In this document: positions 26,250-35,332 of the stretch, one piece after another
Layout of the letters: each line of letters opens with the position of its first letter
How positions within the stretch are numbered: the stretch's first letter is position 1
Assembly: GCF_000298195.1 (NCBI RefSeq)
Contig: NZ_BAHC01000164.1
Coordinates: 1-64,000 of the forward strand
Length of the DNA stretch: 64,000 bases
Source of the DNA: Gordonia rhizosphera NBRC 16068
GTDB lineage: Bacteria; Actinomycetota; Actinomycetes; Mycobacteriales; Mycobacteriaceae
Reading direction: 5' to 3'
Notes under the pieces: generated by a model
The model's input: only the letters and a program-made list of their open reading frames with translations
Database searches by the model: none
Told to the model about the DNA's origin: nothing
Translations under genes and position numbers: made by a program

Positions 26250-27206
26250 TCAAGGCCGCGTCGTGCGCCGGTAATAGTCCCGCCACACCAGCCGGTGCAC
26301 CGGGATCAATCGCGGAATCGACCGCACGCCCGGGATGAAGGGAACCAGCATCAGCAGAATTGTGAGCAGGATCATCAGGCCCCAGACCAGGGCGTCGGCA
26401 TTGTCGGACGTGGAGAACGGCGGAACCTGATACCAGAAGGTGTAGAGCCACATCCACGGCTGGCCCGGGGCGTTCCCTACCTCGTTCATCATCCCCCACT
26501 GGTCGCCACCCAGGTGCTTTGCCCGCGCCTGGTCCTCGAGATAAGCGCCGTCGGACAGCAGTAGGAGTGACCGGGTGGCGTCACCGCCGTAGAAGTTGCC
26601 GGCCGAGGTGAGGGCCCCCTCCAGACCACCGCTCAGCGCATAGGTGAGGAACTCTGACGACAGGGTGGGTACCGGTCCGTAGTCACCCGGCGCCACCGCA
26701 GCCGGGTCGCCGGCCGCCCCGGTGGCGGCCTCGCCGTCGGTTGCCGGGGTACCGATGGCATCCGAATAGTCGGTTGCCCACCTGGTCCGCTGATCGGGTG
26801 TCGCAGCCTTCCAGCGAGCGAGTGCCACCCCGAGCCGTGGGTTGTTCTGAACATCTCCGAGCGGATCGAGGACGAGATCCGCCGAGTCGACCGGCAGGCG
26901 GACTCCGCCCCACTTCTGCAGCGGCAGTGGTCCGAGCTTCTGGCCGTCCGAGGCGTTGTTGTACGGAGGTCCATAGGTGGCACTTGCCGTGGTGCCCGCG
27001 AGTTCACCGGCGGCAGTGGCGATGACGTCATTGGGTGCTGCCTGTGCCCACGCCTTCAACGTGATTGGTCGCTCATCCGGCGACGAGAAGATCGCTGCCA
27101 GGCCCACACTCAGGATGAGAACGACCACCAAGGCGATGGTGAACTCCTTGACCAGGTCGTAGGGCCGGGTCGGGAAGCCGTGTGAGTCCGGCGTCCTACG
27201 GGCCAT
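26250..27206 (-). CDS. Membrane protein resembling the C-terminal half of cytochrome b with a large insertion
   Basis: 318 residues. The N-terminal segment after RPYDLVKEF is hydrophobic (IALVVVLILSVGLAAI) and recalls the start of cytochrome b subunit IV. About 190 mostly soluble residues follow, then PWMWLYTFWYQVPPF, where normal cytochrome b has its WYFLPFYA-like segment, and a final hydrophobic stretch ending LMLVPFIPGV. I infer that it is the second half of a split cytochrome b. It starts 4 bp after the cytochrome b N-terminal gene stops. I do not know a named family. Confidence 0.7.
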   Translation of the reverse strand: MARRTPDSHGFPTRPYDLVKEFTIALVVVLILSVGLAAIFSSPDERPITLKAWAQAAPNDVIATAAGELAGTTASATYGPPYNNASDGQKLGPLPLQKWGGVRLPVDSADLVLDPLGDVQNNPRLGVALARWKAATPDQRTRWATDYSDAIGTPATDGEAATGAAGDPAAVAPGDYGPVPTLSSEFLTYALSGGLEGALTSAGNFYGGDATRSLLLLSDGAYLEDQARAKHLGGDQWGMMNEVGNAPGQPWMWLYTFWYQVPPFSTSDNADALVWGLMILLTILLMLVPFIPGVRSIPRLIPVHRLVWRDYYRRTTRP

Positions 27207-27210
27207 GACC

Positions 27211-27858
27211 TCAGACCTCCTGGTCGGCGCCGATCGGCGGGACCACGCCGTGACGCCGCACCAGCACCACGTGGATCAGCGTGAGTGCGCCGACGCCCAG
27301 CGGCAACAGCACGATGTGCCACATCAGCATCTGTCCCGGATTGAGTACGTTGAACCACGCCCCGATGCCCACCGAGTTCAGACCGTCCTTGGCCTGGGTA
27401 CTGATCCATTGCGCGTCGAAATTGGTCTGCGACAGGAATCCCGTGAACGACGCGCCGATCGCCGTGACGAACAGCACGACGCCGGTCATCCAGGTCATCG
27501 AGCGCCCGCCCCGCCACGCCGCCATCCAGAACTTCCCCCACAGGTGGATGACCATGAACCCGAAGAGCAGTTCCACGCTCCACAGGTGGACCGAGTTGAC
27601 GAAATGGCCCAGCGACGAAACGTGCCACCACGTTGAGCCGCCCAACGCCAGGACACAGCCCGAACCGATGACTACTACCAGGGCCGCGATCGTGAGCACA
27701 CCGAAGACGTAGATCCACGACGCGACGTAGACGGGTTGCCGGTCGGGAAGCGCCTCACCTGGCGGAACCAGACGGGTGATCCAACCGCGTACCCGGACTG
27801 TCCAGTTCGACGAGTCCGTCCCGTGCTGCTTGCCGATCCGATCCGAGGCGGTACTCAT
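27211..27858 (-). CDS. Cytochrome b N-terminal domain protein (orphan di-haem membrane protein)
   Basis: 215 residues with four membrane segments. The haem-ligand histidines are H91 and H105 in one segment (14 apart) and H181 and H196 in another (15 apart, the spacing found in b6f-type proteins), followed by the typical RRHG. It should bind two b haems and move electrons across the membrane. No Rieske or c1 gene is adjacent, so it is not part of a normal bc1 operon. It overlaps the upstream small gene by 4 bp. Confidence 0.85.
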   Translation of the reverse strand: MSTASDRIGKQHGTDSSNWTVRVRGWITRLVPPGEALPDRQPVYVASWIYVFGVLTIAALVVVIGSGCVLALGGSTWWHVSSLGHFVNSVHLWSVELLFGFMVIHLWGKFWMAAWRGGRSMTWMTGVVLFVTAIGASFTGFLSQTNFDAQWISTQAKDGLNSVGIGAWFNVLNPGQMLMWHIVLLPLGVGALTLIHVVLVRRHGVVPPIGADQEV

Positions 27859-28097
27859 CGATCCTCACCGCCGTCCTCGTCGGAGGCCGTGCCATGCGCT
27901 GACGGGTCATGGGCTGAAGGGCCATGTCCGGACGGAAACGGAATGATCAGCGCCAGGATGAACACGACGACCATCACGGCAATGATCGCCAGGTTCGTGA
28001 CCGATATCTGAATTACGCCCCATTCGACGTATTTGCCAGCTCCTTCGGCCACAGAATGTACGAATTCCACAGCGCGCCACCCGCCTTCATTCGGCAC
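27855..28097 (-). CDS. Small single-pass membrane protein of the cytochrome b operon
   Basis: 80 residues. It has one membrane segment (NLAIIAVMVVVFILALIIPF) after VEWGVIQISV, and a hydrophilic His/Ser/Asp-rich tail SGHGPSAHDPSAHG. It is the first gene of the three-gene operon and overlaps the cytochrome b gene as ATGA. It may be an accessory subunit of the di-haem protein; the function is unknown. Confidence 0.75.
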   Translation of the reverse strand: MPNEGGWRAVEFVHSVAEGAGKYVEWGVIQISVTNLAIIAVMVVVFILALIIPFPSGHGPSAHDPSAHGTASDEDGGEDR

Positions 28098-28246
28098 AGC
28101 GCCGGAGACGCTGTCGGGGACCTAATTCAACGTACGTCGGCACATCATCTCCGCGCTACCACCTGTCGGTTATCAGAAGTTTCGGTGACCTGGAGGTGGC
28201 CCCGAGGTCGCGCAGTGGCCGACGCTCACCGTTACTGTGGTCGGAT

Positions 28247-28966
28247 ATGGTTTCGCAGCAACAGTGGGAACGACGGACCCAGTGGCCGATGGCCGGGGTG
28301 GCTCTCTGCTTCCTGGTGGCCTACAGCTGCCAGGTGCTCCTTGACCTGACCGGAACGTGGCAGGCGGTCTGTGCCGTCGTCATCCTGGGGTCCTGGGTCC
28401 TCTTCTTCGTCGATTACACAGCCCGCCTGATACTCGCCGATCAACGATTACGCTGGTTCGCCCATCATCTGTTCGACTTCGCGGTGGTGCTGCTACCGGC
28501 CATTCGGCCGCTGCAACTTCTGCGTCTGCTGGCGATGCTGTCCGTCATGCATCGGGCGGTCGGCGGCGCGATCCGGGGCAAGGTGATGATGTACACGATC
28601 GCCTCGTCGGTGCTGCTGATCTATGTCGCCTCGCTGGCGATGCTGGAGGCCGAACGCGGACATCCGGACTCCACCGTGACCACCTTCGGCGAGGCCCTCT
28701 GGTGGTCGATGGCCACCGTCACCACCGTGGGCTACGGCGACTTCTCGCCGGTGACCACCACCGGGCGGTTCGTCGCCGCAGGTCTGATGATCGGCGGTAT
28801 CAGCCTGATCGGTGTCGTGACCGCCACGATCGCGTCGTGGATCGTCGAACAGGTCTCCGAGGGCGACGCGGCACACCAGGCCGCCACCGCCCTGCAGATC
28901 GAAGAGCTCCGCAACGAGGTCGCCCGCCTGGGTGAGCGACTCGAGTCCGACTCGGTGCGCCCATGA
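28247..28966 (+). CDS. Voltage-gated-type potassium channel
   Basis: 239 residues from the ATG at 28247. Hydrophobic segments in the first half are followed by the arginine-containing LLPAIRPLQLLRLLAML, like a reduced S4, then the pore helix and selectivity filter SMATVTTVGYGDFSP. The tail IEELRNEVARLGERLES is a coiled coil for oligomer formation. It probably passes K+ at the cytoplasmic membrane. It overlaps the next gene by 4 bp and is divergent from the cytochrome b operon. Confidence 0.9.
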   Translation: MVSQQQWERRTQWPMAGVALCFLVAYSCQVLLDLTGTWQAVCAVVILGSWVLFFVDYTARLILADQRLRWFAHHLFDFAVVLLPAIRPLQLLRLLAMLSVMHRAVGGAIRGKVMMYTIASSVLLIYVASLAMLEAERGHPDSTVTTFGEALWWSMATVTTVGYGDFSPVTTTGRFVAAGLMIGGISLIGVVTATIASWIVEQVSEGDAAHQAATALQIEELRNEVARLGERLESDSVRP

Positions 28967-29900
28967 GCCGCCTCCTCCCGATCCTTGTGGCGGCGCTCTC
29001 GGCGGCCGGCGGTGCCACCGCACTGCGCTACCGCCGCGACATCGCAGACGCCCGCGCCCGCGTCGAGGCGATGGATCGCCGTGCAGTCACCACCCGGTTC
29101 GGCGCCGTGGAGTACACCGAATACGGCTCGGGTTATCCGATCCTGGTCAGCCACGGCATCTTCCACGGCTGCGACGGCGGGCTGCTGTCGGTGCGGGACA
29201 CGGTCAGAGGCCGGCGGATCATCGCTCCGTCCCGGTTCGGCTACCTGGGGTCGGACATTCCCGACGACCCGTCGGTCGCCGGCCAGGCCGACGCGTTCGC
29301 CGAGTTGCTGGACACACTGGGTTTGACCGCGGTTGATGTCATCGGGATCTCGGCGGGCACGAGTGCCGCGGTGCAGTTCGCGCTGCGCCATCCCGATCGG
29401 GTGCGGCACCTGATCATCAGTTCCGGGAACTTCCCCGGCAGCGGCACCGCGCAGGCACCTCCGGCGTGGGCGAAGGCGTTCTACTCCGACCCGCCGCTCT
29501 GGGCGCTCAAGACGTTCGCCCGGCCGGCGTTCGCCCGCATGATGGGTGTCCCCGAGGGGTTCCCGCGAGGCGACGACGATGGCCGGATGCTGGCGCAGCT
29601 GCTCGACACCATCTTCCCGGTGCGCCTGCGTGCCGCCGGCGCAGTGTTCGACGCATATGTGGCGAACCCCGAGATCAACACCTATCCGCTCGAGGAACCC
29701 GCGTCCCGACGCTGATCGTGCACGCCGCCGACGATCCGCTGGCGTCCTACGACGCCGCCGCCCGGGCCGCCGACCGCATCCCCATCGCCCGGCTCGTGAG
29801 TCTGGAATCGGGCGGCCACCTCCAACTGGGTCAGACCGAGCGGGTGCGCACCGAGGTCGAGGCCTTCCTGTCGAACGATCAGGCGAGCAGCACAACGTAG
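28963..29900 (+). pseudogene. Alpha/beta hydrolase gene interrupted by a frameshift
   Basis: The first frame gives 250 residues with an N-terminal hydrophobic anchor, HGIFHG and the nucleophile elbow GISAGTSAAVQ, then stops at 29715. The family-typical continuation VPTLIVHAADDPLASYD...LESGGHLQLG, holding the catalytic Asp and His, is in another frame from about 29701 to 29900. One missing C in the CCC run at 29698-29700 (gaaCCCgcg) would restore a protein of about 311 residues. As it stands the product lacks two triad residues. It may be a true mutation or a sequence error. Confidence 0.8.
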
Positions 29901-30811
29901 ACGGCCAGGTACATGCCGACGAGAATCGCGCCGGTGACCCGGGTGTGCCGGCCCCGCGCCAGTAGCAATGCGACGGCGAACACGACGGATGCCGTCGCCA
30001 CCAGGACCCCGCGCTCGACCAGCGACGTCGAGACGAGGGTGGGCGCGACGAGCGGGCCGATGCCGATCGACAGGGTCGCGTCGACCATCGATGCGCCGAG
30101 GGCGTCGCCGACGGCCATATCCGAGTGACCGCGGCGCAGCGCGGTCACGCTGAACAGCAACTCGGGTAGCGATGTGCCCAGCGAGGCGCCGAAGAAGCTG
30201 ACGAGGAACACCGGGACCCCGGCCGCGTCGGCGAGCCTGACGACACCCCAGATCGCCGCCATGACGCCGACGGTGATGATCGCTAGGCCGACCGCGAGCT
30301 GTGCGAGCGCACGGAGGTGACTGCCGTCGTCCGGCTCCGGTGGGTCTGTCTCCGTGTCGCCACCGAACCGCCACACGATGAACGACAACAACACCCAGGA
30401 ACCGACGAGCACGGCCCCGTCGAACCGGGAGAGGTCGCCGTCACGCATGAGGGCCGCACCGACCAGCAGCGCCCCGACGATACCCACGCCGACGATCGTG
30501 CTGCGCCGACGCGGAAGCAGCAGCGCACCCCCGAGCAGCGGCATCAACCCGAGGACGAGCGTGATCTGGGTGACCACGGAACCGATCGAGTCGCCGACGT
30601 TGACGTCGCCCAATCCCTGCACCGAGGCGGCGATCGAGTTGACCATCTCGGGCAGGTCGGTGCCCAGCGCCACGAGGGTCATACCCACGATGAAGGGTGG
30701 CAACCGGGTGCGCGCGACGAGGCTGTTCGCGCCGGTGACGGCCACCCGCGAGGCCAGCACCGCCACCGCGAAACCGGCCACCATCGCCGCCACCGCGACC
30801 ACCAACCCCAT
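29879..30811 (-). CDS. Sodium/calcium exchanger family (CaCA) membrane protein
   Basis: 310 residues with about ten membrane segments. The two alpha-repeats are LVALGTDLPEMVNSIAAS with GDVNVGDSIGS, and GASLGTSLPELLFSVTA with DMAVGDALGASMVD, in YrbG-like order. It is expected to exchange Na+ or H+ for Ca2+ or another cation at the cytoplasmic membrane. Its 3' end overlaps the frameshifted hydrolase gene by 22 bp, tail to tail. Confidence 0.92.
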   Translation of the reverse strand: MGLVVAVAAMVAGFAVAVLASRVAVTGANSLVARTRLPPFIVGMTLVALGTDLPEMVNSIAASVQGLGDVNVGDSIGSVVTQITLVLGLMPLLGGALLLPRRRSTIVGVGIVGALLVGAALMRDGDLSRFDGAVLVGSWVLLSFIVWRFGGDTETDPPEPDDGSHLRALAQLAVGLAIITVGVMAAIWGVVRLADAAGVPVFLVSFFGASLGTSLPELLFSVTALRRGHSDMAVGDALGASMVDATLSIGIGPLVAPTLVSTSLVERGVLVATASVVFAVALLLARGRHTRVTGAILVGMYLAVYVVLLA

Positions 30812-30936
30812 GATCTACCGACTATCACGTCGGGCGATCTCGCGCTTGCCGGGGATTGTTGATGATCTTCGGAGGGTAGGTGCCCGCTGCAACTACCCTG
30901 GTCTTGTCGGGCGATCACTTGCACATCGGAGGTCTC

Positions 30937-31587
30937 ATGCTCCTCACCAAGCACACACACGCCACCGTCACACTGACCAAGGACGACAAGACGCTCCTCA
31001 TCGATCCCGGGGCGTTCACCCCCGACGCGGCCGAGCTCCTCGACGCCGCGGATGCCGTGCTGATCACGCACGAACATTTCGACCACTTCGACACCGAGAA
31101 GATCGTGGCGGCCATGAAGGCGCACGACGATCTGCACCTCTACGGGCCCGCGTCGATTGCCGGCGCGATCTCCGAGGTCTCCGACCGGGTGCATGCGGTC
31201 TCGACGGGTGAGTCCTTCGATATCGTCGGCTTCTCCGTCGAGACCTTCGTCGCCGATCACGCGGTGATCCATCCCGAGATCCCGTTGGTCGACAACGTCG
31301 GCTACCTCATCGACCGGCAGCTGTTTCATCCAGGCGATGCATACCTGAATCCGGGACGCCCGGTAGAGACGCTGCTCCTGCCGATCAGCGGACCGTGGAT
31401 CTCGACCGAACAGGCCATCGACTACGTCCGCGCCCTGTCCCCCCGCAGCTGCATCGCGATCCACGACATCATGCTCAACGACACAGGCAAGGCCACGGCC
31501 GACATGTTCCTCGGCGAGAACTCGCTCACCAAAACACCGCTGGAGGTTCTGGCATTGGGCGAGACCCGAGACCTCGGTACCGAATGA
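30937..31587 (+). CDS. Metallo-beta-lactamase-fold hydrolase
   Basis: 216 residues from the ATG at 30937, just after GGAGG; the in-frame upstream codons are less likely. The metal site is THEHFDHFD (HxHxDH variant HEHFDH) with later His residues in VADHAVIH, FHPGDA and AIHD. This is the UlaG-like MBL branch without a long N-terminal domain. The substrate is unknown. It overlaps the next gene by 4 bp, so the two are probably translated together. Confidence 0.88.
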   Translation: MLLTKHTHATVTLTKDDKTLLIDPGAFTPDAAELLDAADAVLITHEHFDHFDTEKIVAAMKAHDDLHLYGPASIAGAISEVSDRVHAVSTGESFDIVGFSVETFVADHAVIHPEIPLVDNVGYLIDRQLFHPGDAYLNPGRPVETLLLPISGPWISTEQAIDYVRALSPRSCIAIHDIMLNDTGKATADMFLGENSLTKTPLEVLALGETRDLGTE

Positions 31588-32237
31588 CAGATGACGGGCC
31601 GCGCGCCGAGCGGCGCTGGACCGCATCAGCATTCGTCGTCGTCTCGATGGCGGTGCCGTTCCTGCTGCCCGCCCGCTATTCACCGGGCACCGACTGGTTG
31701 CTGCCCGCGATCGAAGGGACGGTGCTGGTGGCCCTCATCATCGTCGATCCGGGTCGAATCGATCGGCCCGGCCGGTGGGTCCGGGCTCTGTCGCTCGCTC
31801 TCGTCGCGGCGATCGCCACGGGCGCGGCGTGGGGGGCCGGGCGACTGGTCTGGGATCTGTTGCACGGCAACCCGGATACGACCGTGGCAAACGAACTGCT
31901 CGTCTCCGGGGCGCTCATCTGGCTGCAGACCATCATCGCTTTCGCGTTCCTGTACTGGGAACTCGACGACGGCGGGCCCGTCAACAGACATCTACATCCG
32001 CGCCAACACCCCGATCTGGCCTTCCCGCAGCAGCTCGATCCCCGCCTCGCGGCACCCGGTTGGCGACCGATCTTCTTCGACTACCTCTACCTCGCGCTGA
32101 CCAACGCCACCGCCTTCAGCCCGACCGACGTCATGCCACTGGCGCGTTGGGTCAAACTGGCGATGGCCACACAATCACTCCTGTCGATCGTCGTCCTCAG
32201 CCTCGTCGTGGCCAACGCGGTCAACCTGCTCGGCTGA
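31584..32237 (+). CDS. Integral membrane protein with DUF1345-like C-terminus
   Basis: 217 residues with about five membrane segments. The C-terminal part FFDYLYLALTNATAFSPTDVMPL followed by a last hydrophobic helix VVLSLVVANAVNLL has the layout of the DUF1345 family. A charged loop (HLHPRQHPDLAFPQQLDPRL) precedes it. The ATG overlaps the MBL stop as ATGA. Function unknown. Confidence 0.75.
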   Translation: MTDDGPRAERRWTASAFVVVSMAVPFLLPARYSPGTDWLLPAIEGTVLVALIIVDPGRIDRPGRWVRALSLALVAAIATGAAWGAGRLVWDLLHGNPDTTVANELLVSGALIWLQTIIAFAFLYWELDDGGPVNRHLHPRQHPDLAFPQQLDPRLAAPGWRPIFFDYLYLALTNATAFSPTDVMPLARWVKLAMATQSLLSIVVLSLVVANAVNLLG

Positions 32238-32442
32238 GCACCTTCACCGCGAGCCGGCATCGTCGTCGCTCGGCGGCACCTTCCGCAGCCGGGAATCACA
32301 TTGTGCCCGTATCGAATCCGCAGGTAGGTGTCGAGTGCTGCCGTCGGGCGACACGGGTCTGACGGCAGGTGCGGACAGTGTGAAGGCACGACAACCTCGG
32401 GTAGCGTTGCCCGAGACCAACCGGAATCGACAGGAAGGTGAG

Positions 32443-33339
32443 ATGGCAGCGTCGGCGATCTCCATCGAAGGTTTGACCAAACGCTTCGGCACCCTCACCG
32501 CGGTCGACGGTCTGACGTTCGATGTCGCGCCCGGACGGGTGACCGGATTCCTGGGTCCCAACGGCTCAGGGAAGACGACCACCCTGCGGATGGTTCTCGG
32601 TCTCATCGAGCCCACCGCGGGCCGCGCGGTGATCGGCGGCCGGCCGTACCGCGAGATCCCGCGGCCGATGCGGCTGGTCGGGGCCGCGCTCGAGGCGTCC
32701 AGTTTCCATCCCGGACGGACCGCCCTCGGCCACCTCAAGACACTGGCACCCCAGACCGGTGTCTCGACTGCACGCTGCCGCGAGGTTCTCGAGTTCGTCG
32801 GTCTCGGCCCTGCCGCCGATCGCCGGGTGGGCGGGTACTCGACGGGCATGCGGCAACGGCTAGGGCTGGCCGTCGCACTGCTGGGCGACCCGCAGATCAT
32901 CGTTCTCGACGAACCGGCCAACGGTCTGGACCCACAGGGCATCGTGTGGTTGCGGGAACTGCTGCGCTCCCTGGCGCACGAGGGCCGGACGGTGCTGGTC
33001 TCGAGCCACGTGCTCGCCGAGGTGCGCAACACCGTCGACGACGTCGTCGTGATCAGCGGTGGCAAGCTCATCCAGGCGTCCACACTCGCGGAATTCGAAT
33101 CGCTGGCCGAAACCGCCGTCGGCGTGCGCACACCCGTGCCCGACGCATTCGCCGTACTGGCCCACGACCGCGGCTGGGCCGTCAGTGAGGGACCGGGCGG
33201 GTTCCGGGTCGACGGACAAGATGGTGCCACCGTCGGATCGGCCGCCTTTGCCGCGGGCATCGAACTGCATCAGCTGGTCGATATAGGTGCCGATCTCGAA
33301 TCAGTGTTCCTGAGGCTCACGTCGGAGGACCGCCGGTGA
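32443..33339 (+). CDS. ABC transporter ATP-binding protein (ABC-2 exporter type)
   Basis: 298 residues from the ATG after AGGAAGG. Walker A GPNGSGKTTTLRM, the variant signature YSTGMRQRLGLAVAL, Walker B IIVLDEPANGLDPQG and H-loop VSSHVLAEV are all present. A roughly 80-residue C-terminal extension follows. With the overlapping permease it forms a two-gene exporter of the type used for lipids, antibiotics or peptides. No regulator gene is adjacent. Confidence 0.93.
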   Translation: MAASAISIEGLTKRFGTLTAVDGLTFDVAPGRVTGFLGPNGSGKTTTLRMVLGLIEPTAGRAVIGGRPYREIPRPMRLVGAALEASSFHPGRTALGHLKTLAPQTGVSTARCREVLEFVGLGPAADRRVGGYSTGMRQRLGLAVALLGDPQIIVLDEPANGLDPQGIVWLRELLRSLAHEGRTVLVSSHVLAEVRNTVDDVVVISGGKLIQASTLAEFESLAETAVGVRTPVPDAFAVLAHDRGWAVSEGPGGFRVDGQDGATVGSAAFAAGIELHQLVDIGADLESVFLRLTSEDRR

Positions 33340-34139
33340 CGGCCGCGCTGATCGCCGAGTACCGCAAGTTCGTGTCCACCCGGATGTGGTGGATCCTGCT
33401 GGTCGCCCTGGTCCTGTACCTCGGATTCATCGGCCTGGTGCTCAGCGTCTCGTTGACCGTCGAAGTCGAGGGCCGGCCGCCACAGACGCAACTCAGCGGA
33501 GCTGAACTCGCACGCTCCATCTATGCGCTCACCAGCCCGATCGGATACGTATTCGCGCTGGTGATCGGCAGTTTGGCGGTGACCGGCGAATTCCGCCACC
33601 AGACCATCACGACCAGTCTCCTGGTGGAGCCGCGCCGCACTGTCCTGCTGTCGGCCAAACTGGTCGCGGGCATTCCGATCGGACTGCTGTACGGGATTCT
33701 CGGCACCGCAGCGGTGGTGGTCACCGCTGCTCCGGTGCTCGCCTGGCAGGGAGACGGCGCCTACCTCACCGACGGCAGGACAGTGGAGGTCATCGTGGCG
33801 TCGATGCTCGTGATGGTCCTGTGGACCGCCATGGGTGTCGCATTCGGATCGGTGGTCTCCAATCAGGTGGCGGCCATCGTGATCCTGCTCGCCTTCACAC
33901 AGCTGGTCGAACCCATCGCGCGGGTGGCGCTCGCCTCCTTCGACGCGACATCGTCGGTCGCGCTGTATCTCCCCGGCGCGGCCGCCGACGCGGTCGTCGG
34001 GTCGAGCTTCTACTCGTCGGTGGGCAGCGGCACCGTCGAACTGCTGCCGCGGTGGGCGGGTGTGATCATCATGCTCGCCTACATCGCGGTCTTCGCGGTG
34101 CTCGGCCGCGCCACGACGTTCCGCCGAGACATCGTCTGA
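33336..34139 (+). CDS. ABC-2 type transporter permease
   Basis: 267 residues from a GTG overlapping the ATPase stop as GTGA. Six hydrophobic segments are visible, the first after AEYRKFVSTRMWW. The GEFRHQTITTSLLVEPRR motif after the second segment is the coupling element of ABC-2 permeases with TetR-like or BcrB-like partners. The substrate is unknown. Confidence 0.88.
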   Translation: MTAALIAEYRKFVSTRMWWILLVALVLYLGFIGLVLSVSLTVEVEGRPPQTQLSGAELARSIYALTSPIGYVFALVIGSLAVTGEFRHQTITTSLLVEPRRTVLLSAKLVAGIPIGLLYGILGTAAVVVTAAPVLAWQGDGAYLTDGRTVEVIVASMLVMVLWTAMGVAFGSVVSNQVAAIVILLAFTQLVEPIARVALASFDATSSVALYLPGAAADAVVGSSFYSSVGSGTVELLPRWAGVIIMLAYIAVFAVLGRATTFRRDIV

Positions 34140-34163
34140 CGGAACCGCCGTGGCGAGACCGGA

Positions 34164-35210
34164 CTACGGCCGGATCTCGAATACCGCGTTGAACCCGGTC
34201 TGGGCGGCCATCCGGAACCGAGTGAACCCGGCGTCGGCGGCGATTTCGCGGACCGCGGCCTCGCCGGCCTGAGCACCGAGCGTGTAGCCACCCGGCTGCG
34301 ACAGGCTGTTCGGCAGACACAGGAACACCGACGCGCTGTAGAACAGCCGTCCCACCGGATTGAAGTTCTCCTCCACGACGTCGGAGGCGAGCGGTTCCAC
34401 CAGCAACCAGGTGCCGTCGTCGGTCAACGCCTCGCGAATCCGGCGGGCCGCGCCCAGCGGATCCCCCATGTCGTGCAGGCAGTCGAACATCGCGATCAGG
34501 TCATAGTCGGATCCGGGGAACGTCTGCGCCGTCGCGACCTCGAAACCCACCCGATCGCCGAGGCCGGCCTCGGCAGTCCGCTTGCGCGCCAGGGTGATCG
34601 ACTCCTCGTGGTAGTCGACGCCGACGACCGAGCTGTTCGGGTAGGCGGCCGCGATCAGCCGTGTCGACGACCCGAGCCCGCAACCGACGTCGGCCACGCG
34701 CGCTCCGGCGTGCAGCTTGTCTTCGACCCCGTCGAGCGCCGGGATCCAGGTGGGTACCAGGTCCGCGACGTAGCCGGGGCGATAGAAGGCGTCGCACCCG
34801 ACGAAGACATCCTCGTCGTGTTCATGCCAGCCGACGCCGGCGCCGGTGCGGAAGGCCTCGGTGATCTTCGGTTCCGCGCGCAGTGTCCCGAGCCCGATGC
34901 AGAAGGCCGCGGGGACGTTCGGCCCGTCCGGATCGGCGAGGCAGAACGCCTGCTCCTCGGTGAGCGAGAACCGCCCCGTCGCAGGGTCGTAGGTGACGTA
35001 CCCACCCGCGGCCTGACCGCGCAGCCACTCGGTCAGATACCGCTCGTGACAACCGGTTCGGGTGGCGAACTCGGCCGGCGTCGCCGGTCCTTCGGCGAGC
35101 GAACGGTACAGGCCGAGCCGCTCACCAATCACCACCGAACCCGCCGCGTCGGTGGCGGCCATGTCCGCCACGACCTGTCCCATGAATTCGGTTACCTTCT
35201 CGGGGTCCAT
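34164..35210 (-). CDS. SAM-dependent methyltransferase with N-terminal winged helix
   Basis: 348 residues from the ATG at 35210. The N-terminal winged-helix/dimerisation region includes GERLGLYRSLAEGPATPAEFA and ERYLTEWLRGQAAGGYV. The catalytic part has motif I VADVGCGLGSSTRLIAAAYP, then GVDYHEESI and FDCLHDMGDP. This family of about 350 residues is common in mycobacteria and Gordonia; its substrate is unknown. It is divergent from a second SARP/NB-ARC regulator, 122 bp apart. Confidence 0.88.
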   Translation of the reverse strand: MDPEKVTEFMGQVVADMAATDAAGSVVIGERLGLYRSLAEGPATPAEFATRTGCHERYLTEWLRGQAAGGYVTYDPATGRFSLTEEQAFCLADPDGPNVPAAFCIGLGTLRAEPKITEAFRTGAGVGWHEHDEDVFVGCDAFYRPGYVADLVPTWIPALDGVEDKLHAGARVADVGCGLGSSTRLIAAAYPNSSVVGVDYHEESITLARKRTAEAGLGDRVGFEVATAQTFPGSDYDLIAMFDCLHDMGDPLGAARRIREALTDDGTWLLVEPLASDVVEENFNPVGRLFYSASVFLCLPNSLSQPGGYTLGAQAGEAAVREIAADAGFTRFRMAAQTGFNAVFEIRP

Positions 35211-35332
35211 CTCAGTACTCCTTCGTGTCGTCGACCGGCACGATGCCGGCCACCACCGAAGAGTCGCCGAACGCGCTGTCACGGCACTGCCGTCGGCTAT
35301 CGTCGTGCTGACACGAGCACACGGGAGCAGCC

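Noticed and set aside
26250-28097. Cytochrome b genes as part of a qcrCAB (bc1) operon
   Set aside because: No cytochrome c1, Rieske or cytochrome oxidase subunit gene is adjacent, and the C-terminal half is strongly divergent.
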